Shown piece after piece: positions 1 through 5,964 of a DNA stretch of 6,832 bases (position 1 is its first letter; every line of letters begins with the position of its first letter). The translations under genes and the position numbers were made by a program. The stretch is from assembly GCA_958414155.1 (NCBI GenBank), contig CATYWI010000066.1, positions 1 to 6,832 of the forward strand. The letters run 5' to 3'. The notes under the pieces were generated by a model that ran no database searches, was not told where the DNA came from, and saw only the letters and a program-made list of their open reading frames with translations. The stretch comes from an uncultured Anaerotruncus sp. GTDB taxonomy: Bacteria > Bacillota_A > Clostridia > Oscillospirales > CAG-272.

Positions 1-58
1 GGAGTATTACGACGAATACGCGGACGAACTGTACCGCATGAAGCCGAAAAAAGCATGA
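1..58 (+). CDS. 3' end of an unidentified gene (partial)
   Basis: The frame starting at base 2 is open and gives the C-terminal tail EYYDEYADELYRMKPKKA, ending at TGA 56-58. The tail is polar and charged, with nothing diagnostic. Its stop overlaps the start of the next gene in an ATGA (55-58), the usual sign of translational coupling, so it is probably co-transcribed with the OPA-type transporter and may act on the same substrate. The family cannot be told from 18 residues. Confidence 0.6.
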   Translation, partial: EYYDEYADELYRMKPKKA

Positions 59-1329
59 AAAAAGACGTAAAAAAAGAAAAAAACAGCGGCAAAAACAGCC
101 TTTCGGTGGCTTTTTTCTGCGCCGCGGTATATTTTTGCAGCTATCTTACGCGCAAGGACTTTCCCATATCGCTTGTCGCGATAACAGAGGCGACCGAAAT
201 ACCCGATTCCGCAATAGCAATAGTTCCTGTATGTTTTTTCATTACATACGGTATAGGGCAAACGGTCAACGGAGCGATAGGCGACCACATAAAGCCGCAA
301 TATCTCATTACCGGCGGCATGGTGCTGTCGGCGACCTGCAACATTATCCTTCCGCTTTGCACAAGCGTCCCCGCGATGTGCGTGGTCTGGGGAATAAACG
401 GCTTTGCACAGGCTATGCTTTGGCCGCCGATTTCAAAAATAATGATATACACCTATTCCGGCGAGCGCTACGGCACGGCATCTATGCTGGTCAGCCTGAG
501 CGCTTCGCTGTCAACGGTTTTTGCATATTTATACATTCCGGCAGTGCTCGCCATAAGCGGCTGGCAGGCGGTGTTCCGCGTTGGTGCGACAGTCGTGCTC
601 GTATGCGCCGCCGCGTGGTTCATTTACAGCCGCCGGCGTGACTTTATCGGCTCGTCCGGCACGGACGCCGCAGACGAGCCGGCACCGGTGGGGACAGAAA
701 AGGACGGACGCTTCCCCCGCGCCGTTATGCTGACGCTTGCGCTGATACTGGCGGACGTTGTGGCGGTGGGTATGCTCCGCGACGGCGTGGAGACCTGGAC
801 GCCGACCTTTATAAAAGAGATATTCGGCAATTCGGCGGGCGAATCGATACTTATATCGGTTTTTTTGGCGCTGTTCAGCTGCGTTGCCATTGTGCTGGCA
901 ACCGTCATTTTCCGCCGTTTTTTCCGTAACGAGCTGACCTTCTGCACCGTTATCTTTGCCGTTTCGACGGTTTTTGCGGTCCTGCTTTATTTTGTGATCG
1001 GAAGAAGCATGCTGCTTGCCGCGCTGTGCATATCACTGCTCGCGGCGGTGATGCACGGTGCAAATATGATGCTGACGGCATATGTGCCGCGCCGCATAAA
1101 GCGCTTCGGGCATGTTTCCACCGTGTCGGGCGTGATAAATTCGGCTGTCTACATCGGCGCGGCAATCTCGACCTACGGCGCCGCCGGGATAAAGGAAAGC
1201 TACGGCTGGGGCGTGACCGTCGGCGTGTGGATAGCGGTGTCGGCAGCGGGCGTTCTGCTTTCGGCGGTATCGGCTGTCATCTGGGGCAAGGTAACAAAAA
1301 GCGGCGCGGACGGCGCGCAGCCGGAATAA
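55..1329 (+). CDS. MFS transporter, organophosphate:phosphate antiporter (OPA) family, GlpT/UhpT/UhpC-like
   Basis: A polytopic inner-membrane protein of 424 residues, the usual length for this family, with about 12 hydrophobic segments split by a charged central loop at roughly 192-213. OPA hallmarks are visible. The first helix has YLTRKDFPISL (about 30-40), with Arg33 where GlpT has its phosphate-binding Arg45. The segment WGINGFAQAMLWPP (112-125) matches the family signature. LRDGVETWTPTFIKE (221-235) places Arg222 where GlpT has Arg269. Family members exchange inorganic phosphate for glycerol-3-phosphate or hexose phosphates, and UhpC acts as a sensor. Having both arginines favours transport, but the substrate cannot be read from sequence. 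The N-terminus is lysine-rich and cytosolic. The ATG sits in an ATGA overlap with the preceding gene and has no strong ribosome binding site of its own, so translation is probably coupled. A large hairpin follows the stop. Confidence 0.9.
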   Translation: MKKDVKKEKNSGKNSLSVAFFCAAVYFCSYLTRKDFPISLVAITEATEIPDSAIAIVPVCFFITYGIGQTVNGAIGDHIKPQYLITGGMVLSATCNIILPLCTSVPAMCVVWGINGFAQAMLWPPISKIMIYTYSGERYGTASMLVSLSASLSTVFAYLYIPAVLAISGWQAVFRVGATVVLVCAAAWFIYSRRRDFIGSSGTDAADEPAPVGTEKDGRFPRAVMLTLALILADVVAVGMLRDGVETWTPTFIKEIFGNSAGESILISVFLALFSCVAIVLATVIFRRFFRNELTFCTVIFAVSTVFAVLLYFVIGRSMLLAALCISLLAAVMHGANMMLTAYVPRRIKRFGHVSTVSGVINSAVYIGAAISTYGAAGIKESYGWGVTVGVWIAVSAAGVLLSAVSAVIWGKVTKSGADGAQPE

Positions 1330-1357
1330 CCACTGCGCTTTTCTTCAATACATTATA

Positions 1358-1403
1358 ATACAGCACCCGGCTGCCGCGTAAACGCGGCAGCCGGGTGCTG
1401 TAT
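1358..1403. terminator. 21-bp perfect hairpin between convergent genes
   Basis: Arms 1358-1378 and 1383-1403 are exact reverse complements around the loop TAAA (1379-1382). The stem is GC-rich in its loop-proximal 18 bp and A/T at its base. It lies between the stops of the + strand transporter and the - strand rsgA, where a shared bidirectional terminator is expected. Neither side has a proper T run (TATATC on the right), so termination may rely on the strong stem or on Rho. The role is inferred from position. Confidence 0.75.
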
Positions 1404-1422
1404 ATCAGGCAGGAACGCACCG

Positions 1423-2415
1423 TCAATGTTCCGCCTTTCTGTTCGCCTTATTGATCCTGGCGATATCCTTAAACTTTGCCCGTTTTGCCTCCAGATACCC
1501 TGTGCTGTCTGCCGCATACTCGTTTTCTGTCTTCAGCTTCAGGTATGAGTTCCACCGTGCGCGGTCCAGCGTTCCCTCCTCCAGAGCCTTTCTTATGGCA
1601 CATCCCGGCTCGCCGTTGTGCGTGCAATCTGAATACCTGCACGCGCGGGCAAGCGCCTCGATATCGGCAAACGCCGTATCGATTCCGCCGCCGCTGTCCC
1701 ACATGCCAAGCTCGCGCATACCGGGCGTGTCGATAACAAACGCGCCGTTCGGGAGCGCGATAAGCTCGCGGTGTGTGGTAGTATGCCGTCCCTTGTCATC
1801 GTTTCCGGTCTCGCGCGTGGCGATGCTGTCCGTTCCCGTGAGCCGGTTTGTCAGCGTGGATTTTCCAACGCCGGAGGAACCGATAAACGCCACTGTCCTG
1901 CCGGGCAGGATATACCGCATTACCGCGCCCGTGTCTTCGTCAAGCGACGAGACAGCCAGAACATCCACCCCCGGCGCGGCATTCTGCACCTCGGCTATCC
2001 TCTCCCCCACATCGGAGCAAAGATCCGCCTTTGTGAGGACCGCCACAGGCGTTGCCCCGCTGTCGTAAGCGATAGAAAGATACCGCTCCAGCCTCCGTAT
2101 ATTGAAATTTTTGTTGAGCGACATACAAATGAACACAGTGTCGATATTGGTTGCAACGACCTGCTCCCTGTTTCCCGTTCCCGCCGCCTTTCGGATAAAA
2201 CAGCTCCTTCGCGGAAACAGCCCGGTTATCACCGCATTGCCGTCGCCCTCATGCCATTCGGCAATAACATAATCCCCTACGGCGGGATAGTCGGAGACCG
2301 TTTGCACTCCGTATCTGTATTTGCCGCTGACGACTGCCGTTCTGACTTCCGTTCCGTCGCTGATCTTATAAAGTCCTTTTTCCTGCGCAATGACTCTTGC
2401 CCTGAGTTCGTTCAT
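1423..2415 (-). CDS. rsgA: Ribosome small-subunit-dependent GTPase RsgA (YjeQ/YloQ family)
   Basis: A cytosolic, circularly permuted GTPase that checks late 30S maturation and leaves when GTP is hydrolysed on the ribosome. The 330-residue protein has the family layout. An N-terminal OB-fold covers about 1-85. The GTPase motifs come in permuted order: G4 TKAD (128-131), G5 SSL (156-158), G1 GSSGVGKS (179-186), G2 GRHTTTH (209-215) and G3 DTPG (229-232). A zinc knuckle follows (Cys259, Cys264, His266, Cys272), then a basic C-terminal tail. All key residues are present. The ATG overlaps the stop of the CatA-like gene (ATGA, 2412-2415) and has AGGAG 7 nt upstream (2423-2427), so it is the last gene of the operon. 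In many Bacillota the housekeeping rsgA sits beside prkC/prpC and rpe; this context differs, so it may be a second copy. Confidence 0.95.
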   Translation of the reverse strand: MNELRARVIAQEKGLYKISDGTEVRTAVVSGKYRYGVQTVSDYPAVGDYVIAEWHEGDGNAVITGLFPRRSCFIRKAAGTGNREQVVATNIDTVFICMSLNKNFNIRRLERYLSIAYDSGATPVAVLTKADLCSDVGERIAEVQNAAPGVDVLAVSSLDEDTGAVMRYILPGRTVAFIGSSGVGKSTLTNRLTGTDSIATRETGNDDKGRHTTTHRELIALPNGAFVIDTPGMRELGMWDSGGGIDTAFADIEALARACRYSDCTHNGEPGCAIRKALEEGTLDRARWNSYLKLKTENEYAADSTGYLEAKRAKFKDIARINKANRKAEH

Positions 2416-3083
2416 TTCCGCACTCCTGTATCGGAGCCTTGATCCTTTTCGTGATCGTACGGAACACTCATCCCTACCTCAGCCTGCAACCGTTCCAAAA
2501 ACCTCCCGGCGTGAGCGCCGTCCATCTGCGTGTGGTGGAACCGGAACGAGAGCTTCAGCGTCGTTCTCCAAAACCCCTTATGATATTTGCCCCATATGAT
2601 AAACGGATTGTTGAAAATGCCGCTGTTCATGCCCACAGCCCCGTCAATTTCCGTATCGACTATGGCAGAGGTGCCAATGACCATGCAGTCGGTCAGGTCA
2701 TGATCTTCACAGCTTTCCGCGACCCTGCGCGTCAGGCGCATATAGTCGGCGTTGAACTGTGCAAGGTCCGGCGAAAACGGCACATCACAGGAGCTGACCT
2801 CCCCCGTTTTGTTCTTTACGATGGTGTTCACCGCAATGCTGTCATATTGCCAAAGCTCCCGCACCACGGGAAGCAGATAAAACTCTTTGATTCCGCTTGC
2901 CGCTCTGCCGATGCACCGGCAGAGAAGCATATTGAACTTATATCCGCGCTTCCAGCTGAATCGGACCAGCGGCGTGACATCCAACGTTTTGAAGAACGTC
3001 ACCATCGGATTCGGCGTACTCATCCAAAGCTCATACGCCCCGGCGCGGGTGGTCGTTTGCGGGTCGATAACCGTCGGCTTCAT
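2412..3083 (-). CDS. CatA-like O-acetyltransferase (chloramphenicol acetyltransferase family)
   Basis: A 223-residue cytosolic enzyme, close to the usual CatA length. Classical members are trimers that transfer acetyl from acetyl-CoA to the 3-hydroxyl of chloramphenicol. The signature HHxxxDG is seen as HHTQMDG at 183-189. His184 corresponds to the catalytic His195 of CAT III, and Asp188 to its structural Asp199. [13 protein letters not shown] before it fits the preceding strand. The region around the motif differs from proven resistance enzymes (HHAVCDG), so activity on chloramphenicol is uncertain and the true acceptor could be another small molecule. The gene overlaps the Vat-like gene upstream and rsgA downstream by 4 nt each (ATGA). 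GGAG at 3092-3095, 8 nt before the ATG, supports the start. Confidence 0.88.
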   Translation of the reverse strand: MKPTVIDPQTTTRAGAYELWMSTPNPMVTFFKTLDVTPLVRFSWKRGYKFNMLLCRCIGRAASGIKEFYLLPVVRELWQYDSIAVNTIVKNKTGEVSSCDVPFSPDLAQFNADYMRLTRRVAESCEDHDLTDCMVIGTSAIVDTEIDGAVGMNSGIFNNPFIIWGKYHKGFWRTTLKLSFRFHHTQMDGAHAGRFLERLQAEVGMSVPYDHEKDQGSDTGVRK

Positions 3084-3709
3084 TCCGCACGCTCCAGTGC
3101 CGCGATGTCACCCGACCGGATGGCGGGGATGCTGCGCCTGATCTTTTCGTGATCCCAGTCCCACCAGCGCAGAGCCTCCAGCCGCTCGACCGTCGCGTCG
3201 TCGAACCGGCGGCGTATCGGCTTTGCCGGAACGCCGCCCACGATGGTATACGGCGGCACATCCTTTGTCACCACGGCGCGCGTGCCGATGACCGCACCGT
3301 CGCCTATCCTCACACCCGACATGATGACAGCCTCATAGCCGATCCAGACGTCGTTACCTATGACGATATCGCCCTTGTTGTCCCATGCTTCGCGGATATT
3401 TTTCGCATCAAGCTCCCATTCGTCAAAGAAAATGGGAAAGGTGTAGTTCGAAAGCGACCGCATCGAATGATTTCCGCTTGTGAACATAAACCTTGCGCCG
3501 CAGGCGACAGAGCAGAATTTTCCGATTATGAGCCTGTCGCCGTTGACCGGGTAATGGTACAGCACATTGTTTTTTTCAAAATCGCGCGGATCGTTGACGA
3601 AATCGTTGTATATCGTATAGTCTCCGACCTCGATATTCGGACCCGTGACAACATCCTTCAGATAGACTATCTGCTTATCATGCGGGCGCGGGTAAATTTT
3701 ATTTTTCAT
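3080..3709 (-). CDS. Vat/XAT-type hexapeptide acetyltransferase (streptogramin A / xenobiotic acetyltransferase family)
   Basis: A 209-residue left-handed beta-helix acyltransferase, expected to be a trimer using acetyl-CoA. Vat enzymes acetylate streptogramin A; XAT/CatB relatives acetylate chloramphenicol. Family features in order: VGDYTIYND (28-36), [19 protein letters not shown] (49-67), the catalytic-loop histidine in SGNHSM (His81, matching VatD His82), and hexapeptide repeats across VIGNDVWIG and [10 protein letters not shown] (about 116-142). [14 protein letters not shown] (156-169) follows, then the helical tail [10 protein letters not shown]. Known Vat enzymes have NHRMDGSTYPF after the histidine; here it is [13 protein letters not shown], so the acceptor pocket differs and drug specificity cannot be assumed. 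GGAGG at 3717-3721, 7 nt upstream, supports the ATG. The stop overlaps the CatA-like start, and the preceding membrane-protein gene ends 36 nt upstream. Confidence 0.9.
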   Translation of the reverse strand: MKNKIYPRPHDKQIVYLKDVVTGPNIEVGDYTIYNDFVNDPRDFEKNNVLYHYPVNGDRLIIGKFCSVACGARFMFTSGNHSMRSLSNYTFPIFFDEWELDAKNIREAWDNKGDIVIGNDVWIGYEAVIMSGVRIGDGAVIGTRAVVTKDVPPYTIVGGVPAKPIRRRFDDATVERLEALRWWDWDHEKIRRSIPAIRSGDIAALERAE

Positions 3710-3745
3710 TGTCGAGCCTCCGTAATGCTCTTGTATTGTTTTTCT

Positions 3746-4156
3746 TCAGATGGCGATCCTTGCGAACTCCATAGTGATTATTTTCAGCACCGCGCCGCCG
3801 GACATGACATAGAACCACACCTCGCGCGCCTGCTGTGTTTTGGCTATCGGCGTGGCTATCGCGGCAATGATTATCAGCGCAGCGCCGATGCAGCCGACCA
3901 CCGTGGGCACGCTGACGAGCGGGAATATCCCCGGCGCACAGCTTCCGTCTATGGCGTGCTGAATGGTCTTGTCAAGACCGTCGCGCGCCGCCGCAAAACA
4001 ACAGACGACAAGCCCGAAGACGAGCAGGAGCAGGCTCCTGCGCCCCCAATGCACGATCTGCGCGCGGTCATAGACCGAATAGCCCACGAACCCCAAAAGG
4101 GCAAGTATCATAAGTGTCGTTGCCGTCGTCACGGCATTTCCAAAGCAGAGCTTCAT
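3746..4156 (-). CDS. Small four-helix integral membrane protein, function unknown
   Basis: A 136-residue protein whose family I do not recognise. It has about four hydrophobic helices, near residues 9-28, 41-57, 77-103 and 113-131. A short Arg-rich linker (about 31-40) follows helix 1 and a charged linker (58-68) follows helix 2. It has no signal peptide cleavage site and no transporter motif. I place the start at ATG 4156, preceded by GGAGG (4161-4165). The longer frame up to 4279 adds 41 polar residues, lacks a ribosome binding site and overlaps the tetR remnant. The gene sits between the TetR-type remnant and the Vat-like gene in the same operon. A drug-responsive membrane partner is possible, but this is inference only. 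Confidence 0.75.
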   Translation of the reverse strand: MKLCFGNAVTTATTLMILALLGFVGYSVYDRAQIVHWGRRSLLLLVFGLVVCCFAAARDGLDKTIQHAIDGSCAPGIFPLVSVPTVVGCIGAALIIIAAIATPIAKTQQAREVWFYVMSGGAVLKIITMEFARIAI

Positions 4157-4160
4157 TTTT

Positions 4161-4165
4161 CCTCC
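4161..4165 (-). promoter_or_regulatory. Ribosome binding site fixing the membrane-protein start
   Basis: On the - strand GGAGG is followed by AAAA and ATG (4156). The 4-nt spacing is a little short but the match is perfect, which decides for the 136-residue form. The site directly abuts the foot of an 8-bp hairpin (4166-4187). Confidence 0.7.
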
Positions 4166-4187
4166 GACCGGCAATACACTGCCGGTC
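4166..4187. repeat. Intercistronic inverted repeat next to a ribosome binding site
   Basis: GACCGGCA (4166-4173) and TGCCGGTC (4180-4187) pair perfectly around a 6-nt loop. In the mRNA the hairpin is flanked on both sides by GGAGG. No T run follows, so it is not a simple terminator. It lies in the 68-nt gap between the tetR remnant and the membrane-protein gene. A role in mRNA stability, processing or ribosome access is possible but unproven. Confidence 0.6.
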
Positions 4188-4224
4188 CCTCCGTTTTTAT
4201 TTTTATGCACTCCGTTTTTTCGCG

Positions 4225-4496
4225 TCAGCCCTGTTGCTTGGCGTTCATCCGCGCGATAAAGCGGTCGATGTGACTGCAAAGCAGCTCAAGCACCGCTTTT
4301 TGTCCCCGGCTCCGTCGTAAACGCTGTAAAGCAGGAACGTCGGACCGTAAAAATCAAGCGCAAGCTGCATGGCGTCGCCGTCGTTATCCGTCATTTTTCT
4401 GAATATCGCCGCCATATATCCGACCGGACCGGCGGCAAGATAATCCCGGTACAGCCTTGCCATCTCCGCGATCTTTGTTTTTGTTTCTCCGTCCAT
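4225..4496 (-). pseudogene. TetR/AcrR-type regulator remnant: ligand-binding half only, frameshifted
   Basis: From ATG 4496 the frame reads 67 residues, including IAEMARLYRDYLAAGP and FYGPTFLLYSVYDG (49-62). That is typical of the last helices of a TetR ligand-binding domain. After GAC AAA AAG (4297-4305) the frame drifts into an unlikely tail and stops at 4245. One extra base in the A run (5 to 6 A) restores AVLELLCSHIDRFIARMN and a stop at 4225-4227, a normal TetR C-terminus. Even restored it has only about 90 residues, against roughly 190-200 for the family. The N-terminal helix-turn-helix and about half of the effector domain are missing, although a TetR-type operator and promoter lie just upstream. 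GGGG at 4502-4505, 5 nt before the ATG, is a fair ribosome binding site. The likely history is an internal deletion of an autoregulated repressor. A sequencing slip at the homopolymer could explain the frameshift but not the missing N-terminus. Confidence 0.75.
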
Positions 4497-4509
4497 GTCT
4501 TCCCCGAAA

Positions 4510-4559
4510 ACAAGTGACCGTTCGGTAACTGATATTATAGTTACCGAACGGTCACTTGT
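4510..4559. promoter_or_regulatory. Paired TetR-type operators in a 21-bp perfect inverted repeat
   Basis: Arms 4510-4530 and 4539-4559 are exact reverse complements around 8 nt. Each arm contains its own quasi-palindrome: GTGACCGTTCGGTAAC (4514-4529) and GTTACCGAACGGTCAC (4540-4555). ACCG-NN-CGGT cores are typical of TetR/AcrR-family operators. Their centres are 26 bp apart. The right copy fills the spacer of the leftward promoter; the left copy covers its predicted start site. A bound repressor would therefore block initiation. Which protein binds today is unknown, since the adjacent tetR lacks its DNA-binding domain. Confidence 0.85.
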
Positions 4560-4562
4560 CAA
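4534..4562 (-). promoter_or_regulatory. Consensus sigma-70/sigma-A promoter of the acetyltransferase-rsgA operon
   Basis: On the - strand TTGACA (4557-4562) and TATAAT (4534-4539) both match consensus, with the optimal 17-bp spacer. Upstream, 4563-4590 is rich in A and T runs like an UP element, including the palindrome GTTTTTTGAAAAAAC. Transcription should start near 4527 and run left through the tetR remnant, membrane protein, Vat-like, CatA-like and rsgA genes. No other promoter or terminator is obvious before 1403. Confidence 0.85.
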
Positions 4563-4585
4563 GTGTTTTTTGAAAAAACTTTATT

Positions 4586-4926
4586 TTATGAGTCGATCAC
4601 ACCGTCAACGGTCGCCGGTGGGAGGTCGCGGAGGCAATCCGGGCTGTCATAGATCACGTAAACGGTATTTCCGAGCACCCGGTCATCGGCAAAAAGCCTT
4701 TCGACTTCCCCGAGCGTCAGCATTCCAATCACGTTTTTCCTCTCGCGGCATTGACGCCGGATCAGCAAATACGCCTTTCTGACCGGCGACATTTCAACAG
4801 CCGCGCGGACAGCCCCGAGCACGGCATCCTTATAGCCGTCCTCCACATCCACGTAGTGAACGTCCGCCCGGTCATCCGCGCCGAGCCACGGCGAATACCG
4901 GTCGAAATTTATGAGTCGTTCATCAT
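4586..4926 (-). pseudogene. Unrecognised gene with no usable start codon
   Basis: A coding-like frame ends at TAA 4586-4588 and is open upstream to 4951. From about 4906 it reads FDRYSPWLGADDRADVHYVD with the GC-rich third positions of its neighbours. It continues through KAYLLIRRQCRERKNVIGML and NTVYVIYDSPD, an alternating alpha/beta-like sequence. I do not recognise the family. The only in-frame start near the beginning is GTG 4852 (88 residues), which has no ribosome binding site and would discard the coding-like segment before it. ATGATG at 4921-4926 is out of frame by one base and hits TAA after five codons, so one missing base near 4910-4915 would join it. A broken N-terminus, or a sequence error there, is the best reading; a GTG start stays possible. 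Confidence 0.5.
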
Positions 4927-4937
4927 AATTATGAAAG

Positions 4938-5501
4938 TCATGTCTGTAAGTCTATATATTTTATCAGCGATGACAGTGACATGACCGTCATATTATTTAT
5001 AACATCTCCGGCTCCGAGAATGATCTCGTCCCCGCGTTCCGGTTTTCTGATAATTTCACGGCAGGTCGGATTGACAAGAAGAACATTTTTCATCGCTTTG
5101 TCTTTCCACTCAACGCGGGGTCTGTAATTGAAATCATAATCCGGGCGGGACATCCGACGTCCGTCAACATATACATCCGACGCACCGGGCGACATCGAAA
5201 CAAAAACGGCACGTTTTCTGAAAAAGAAATGCCTGTCATCGGTAAGCACCAATTTTGAAAAACGATGATCGTCGCAATTAAACAGCTTGACAGACAATAT
5301 TTCTTTTTCTGTTTCAACATAAAAATCGCACTTTTCGCCGCCTCTTGTTCCTAAAAACCAAAATTTGTGTGTTCCGGTCACTTTTGCATTTGCTTTTTTC
5401 AGCTTAAAAAGCAGCCGAGATCGCTTGATCACAAAATATATATACTTGCACGCGACAAGCGCAATTATCACAAATAATAATATAAATAAAGCCACCAACA
5501 T
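4938..5501 (-). CDS. Membrane-anchored protein of unknown function
   Basis: This 187-residue protein has one N-terminal hydrophobic helix (about 2-25) followed by a strongly basic stretch (KRSRLLFKLKKANAK, 26-40). The positive-inside rule then places the soluble domain in the cytosol. The domain is rich in predicted beta strands: VTGTHKFWFLGTRGGEKCDFY (41-61, split here as THKFWFLGTRGG then EKCDFYVE), AVFVSMSP (98-105), VYVDGRRM (110-117) and KNVLLVNP (138-145). I know of no function for such proteins. The start is supported by AGGTGG (5508-5513) 6 nt before the ATG. It is the only clearly intact gene between 4586 and 6348 and is more AT-rich at its start than the operon to its left. The 26-residue ORF 5517-5597 ends 15 nt upstream, consistent with co-transcription. 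Confidence 0.75.
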   Translation of the reverse strand: MLVALFILLFVIIALVACKYIYFVIKRSRLLFKLKKANAKVTGTHKFWFLGTRGGEKCDFYVETEKEILSVKLFNCDDHRFSKLVLTDDRHFFFRKRAVFVSMSPGASDVYVDGRRMSRPDYDFNYRPRVEWKDKAMKNVLLVNPTCREIIRKPERGDEIILGAGDVINNMTVMSLSSLIKYIDLQT

Positions 5502-5516
5502 AATAATCCACCTCGT

Positions 5517-5597
5517 TTAAATTATTGTTTTTTCCAAATCATATGCTGCGATCGGTTCGTTATGATACAGATATCCATAAGAGCAGCATGTATTCAT
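5517..5597 (-). CDS. Possible 26-residue small ORF
   Basis: ATG 5597 opens MNTCCSYGYLYHNEPIAA..., ending in LEKTII and TAA 5517-5519. Its ATG overlaps the TGA of the preceding remnant (ATGA, 5594-5597), and AGGAGG lies directly before it, so initiation would depend on coupling. The stop falls immediately before the ribosome binding site of the 187-residue gene. It has no hydrophobic segment and carries two adjacent cysteines. It may be a real small protein, a leader peptide, or the frayed 3' end of a broken gene. Confidence 0.35.
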   Translation of the reverse strand: MNTCCSYGYLYHNEPIAAYDLEKTII

Positions 5598-5919
5598 CCT
5601 CCTGTTTTTCTTATGTTCAATTCCCCGTCGGGCACGGCGCTGTGACAGGGAACCGACATGAGCGATTTGCAAAACTCACCCGCGGTGATATCAAAGCGTG
5701 AATATTCGGACGGCACATATCCGTGCGCCGGATCGAATGCGATCTGCACGCACCGGATAAGCTCATTATCCATGATCCGCACCAGAAAATTTTCAATATC
5801 CGGAAGCCCCGAGCTGCCGAGGGCAGCGCAAATTACTTCGACAAACGCCCGATAAGTTCATCCGGCAGAAAGTCCTCCAGCCTGTAACACAGCGGCTCGC
5901 CCGCCCCATTCCGGTCGTT
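5594..5919 (-). pseudogene. Decayed gene with a frameshift at a T run
   Basis: Two frames join into one coherent product. The first, from 5919, contains GAGEPLCYRLEDFLPDELIG and is closed by TAA 5833-5835. The second, from 5845, reads FVEVICAALGSSGLPDIENF and on through LIRCVQIAFDPAHGYVPSEY and EFCKSLMSVPC to TGA 5594-5596. They meet at CGTTTG (5842-5847); a fourth T would give PDELIGRFVEVICAAL. No ATG precedes the first frame. Further upstream it runs through TAA 5920-5922 into IRAVAQTFGKKPE, which begins with ATA where a start might once have been. About 108 residues are recoverable. The family is not recognised. If the frameshift is an assembly error, the in-frame TAA and missing start remain to be explained. 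Confidence 0.5.
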
Positions 5920-5964
5920 TTATTCCGGCTTTTTTCCGAATGTCTGCGCGACCGCTCTTATGTG

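Noticed and set aside
3149..4273. 374-codon open frame on the + strand
   Set aside because: It is antisense to the Vat-like and membrane-protein genes, its translation is rich in His, Arg and Cys with no domain sense, and it has no ribosome binding site. It is a shadow of GC-rich genes, as are the + strand frames at 1451-2068, 1771-2442 and 2439-3152.
4157..4279. Longer N-terminus for the membrane protein (177 residues)
   Set aside because: The extra 41 residues are polar, overlap the tetR remnant and lack a ribosome binding site, whereas ATG 4156 has GGAGG.
4533..4538. Divergent rightward promoter from the same operator (TATTAT as -10)
   Set aside because: The position 17 bp upstream is ACAAGT, unlike TTGACA, and no + strand gene lies to the right.
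4510..4559. 21-bp inverted repeat as a terminator or mobile-element end
   Set aside because: It has no T run, contains a consensus promoter -10 in its loop region, and each arm is itself an operator-like palindrome. There is no transposase or target-site duplication nearby.
4563..4580. Palindrome GTTTTTTGAAAAAAC as a terminator for the gene ending at 4586
   Set aside because: The stem is only A/T pairs with almost no loop. It fits better as the A/T-rich upstream element of the promoter at 4534-4562.
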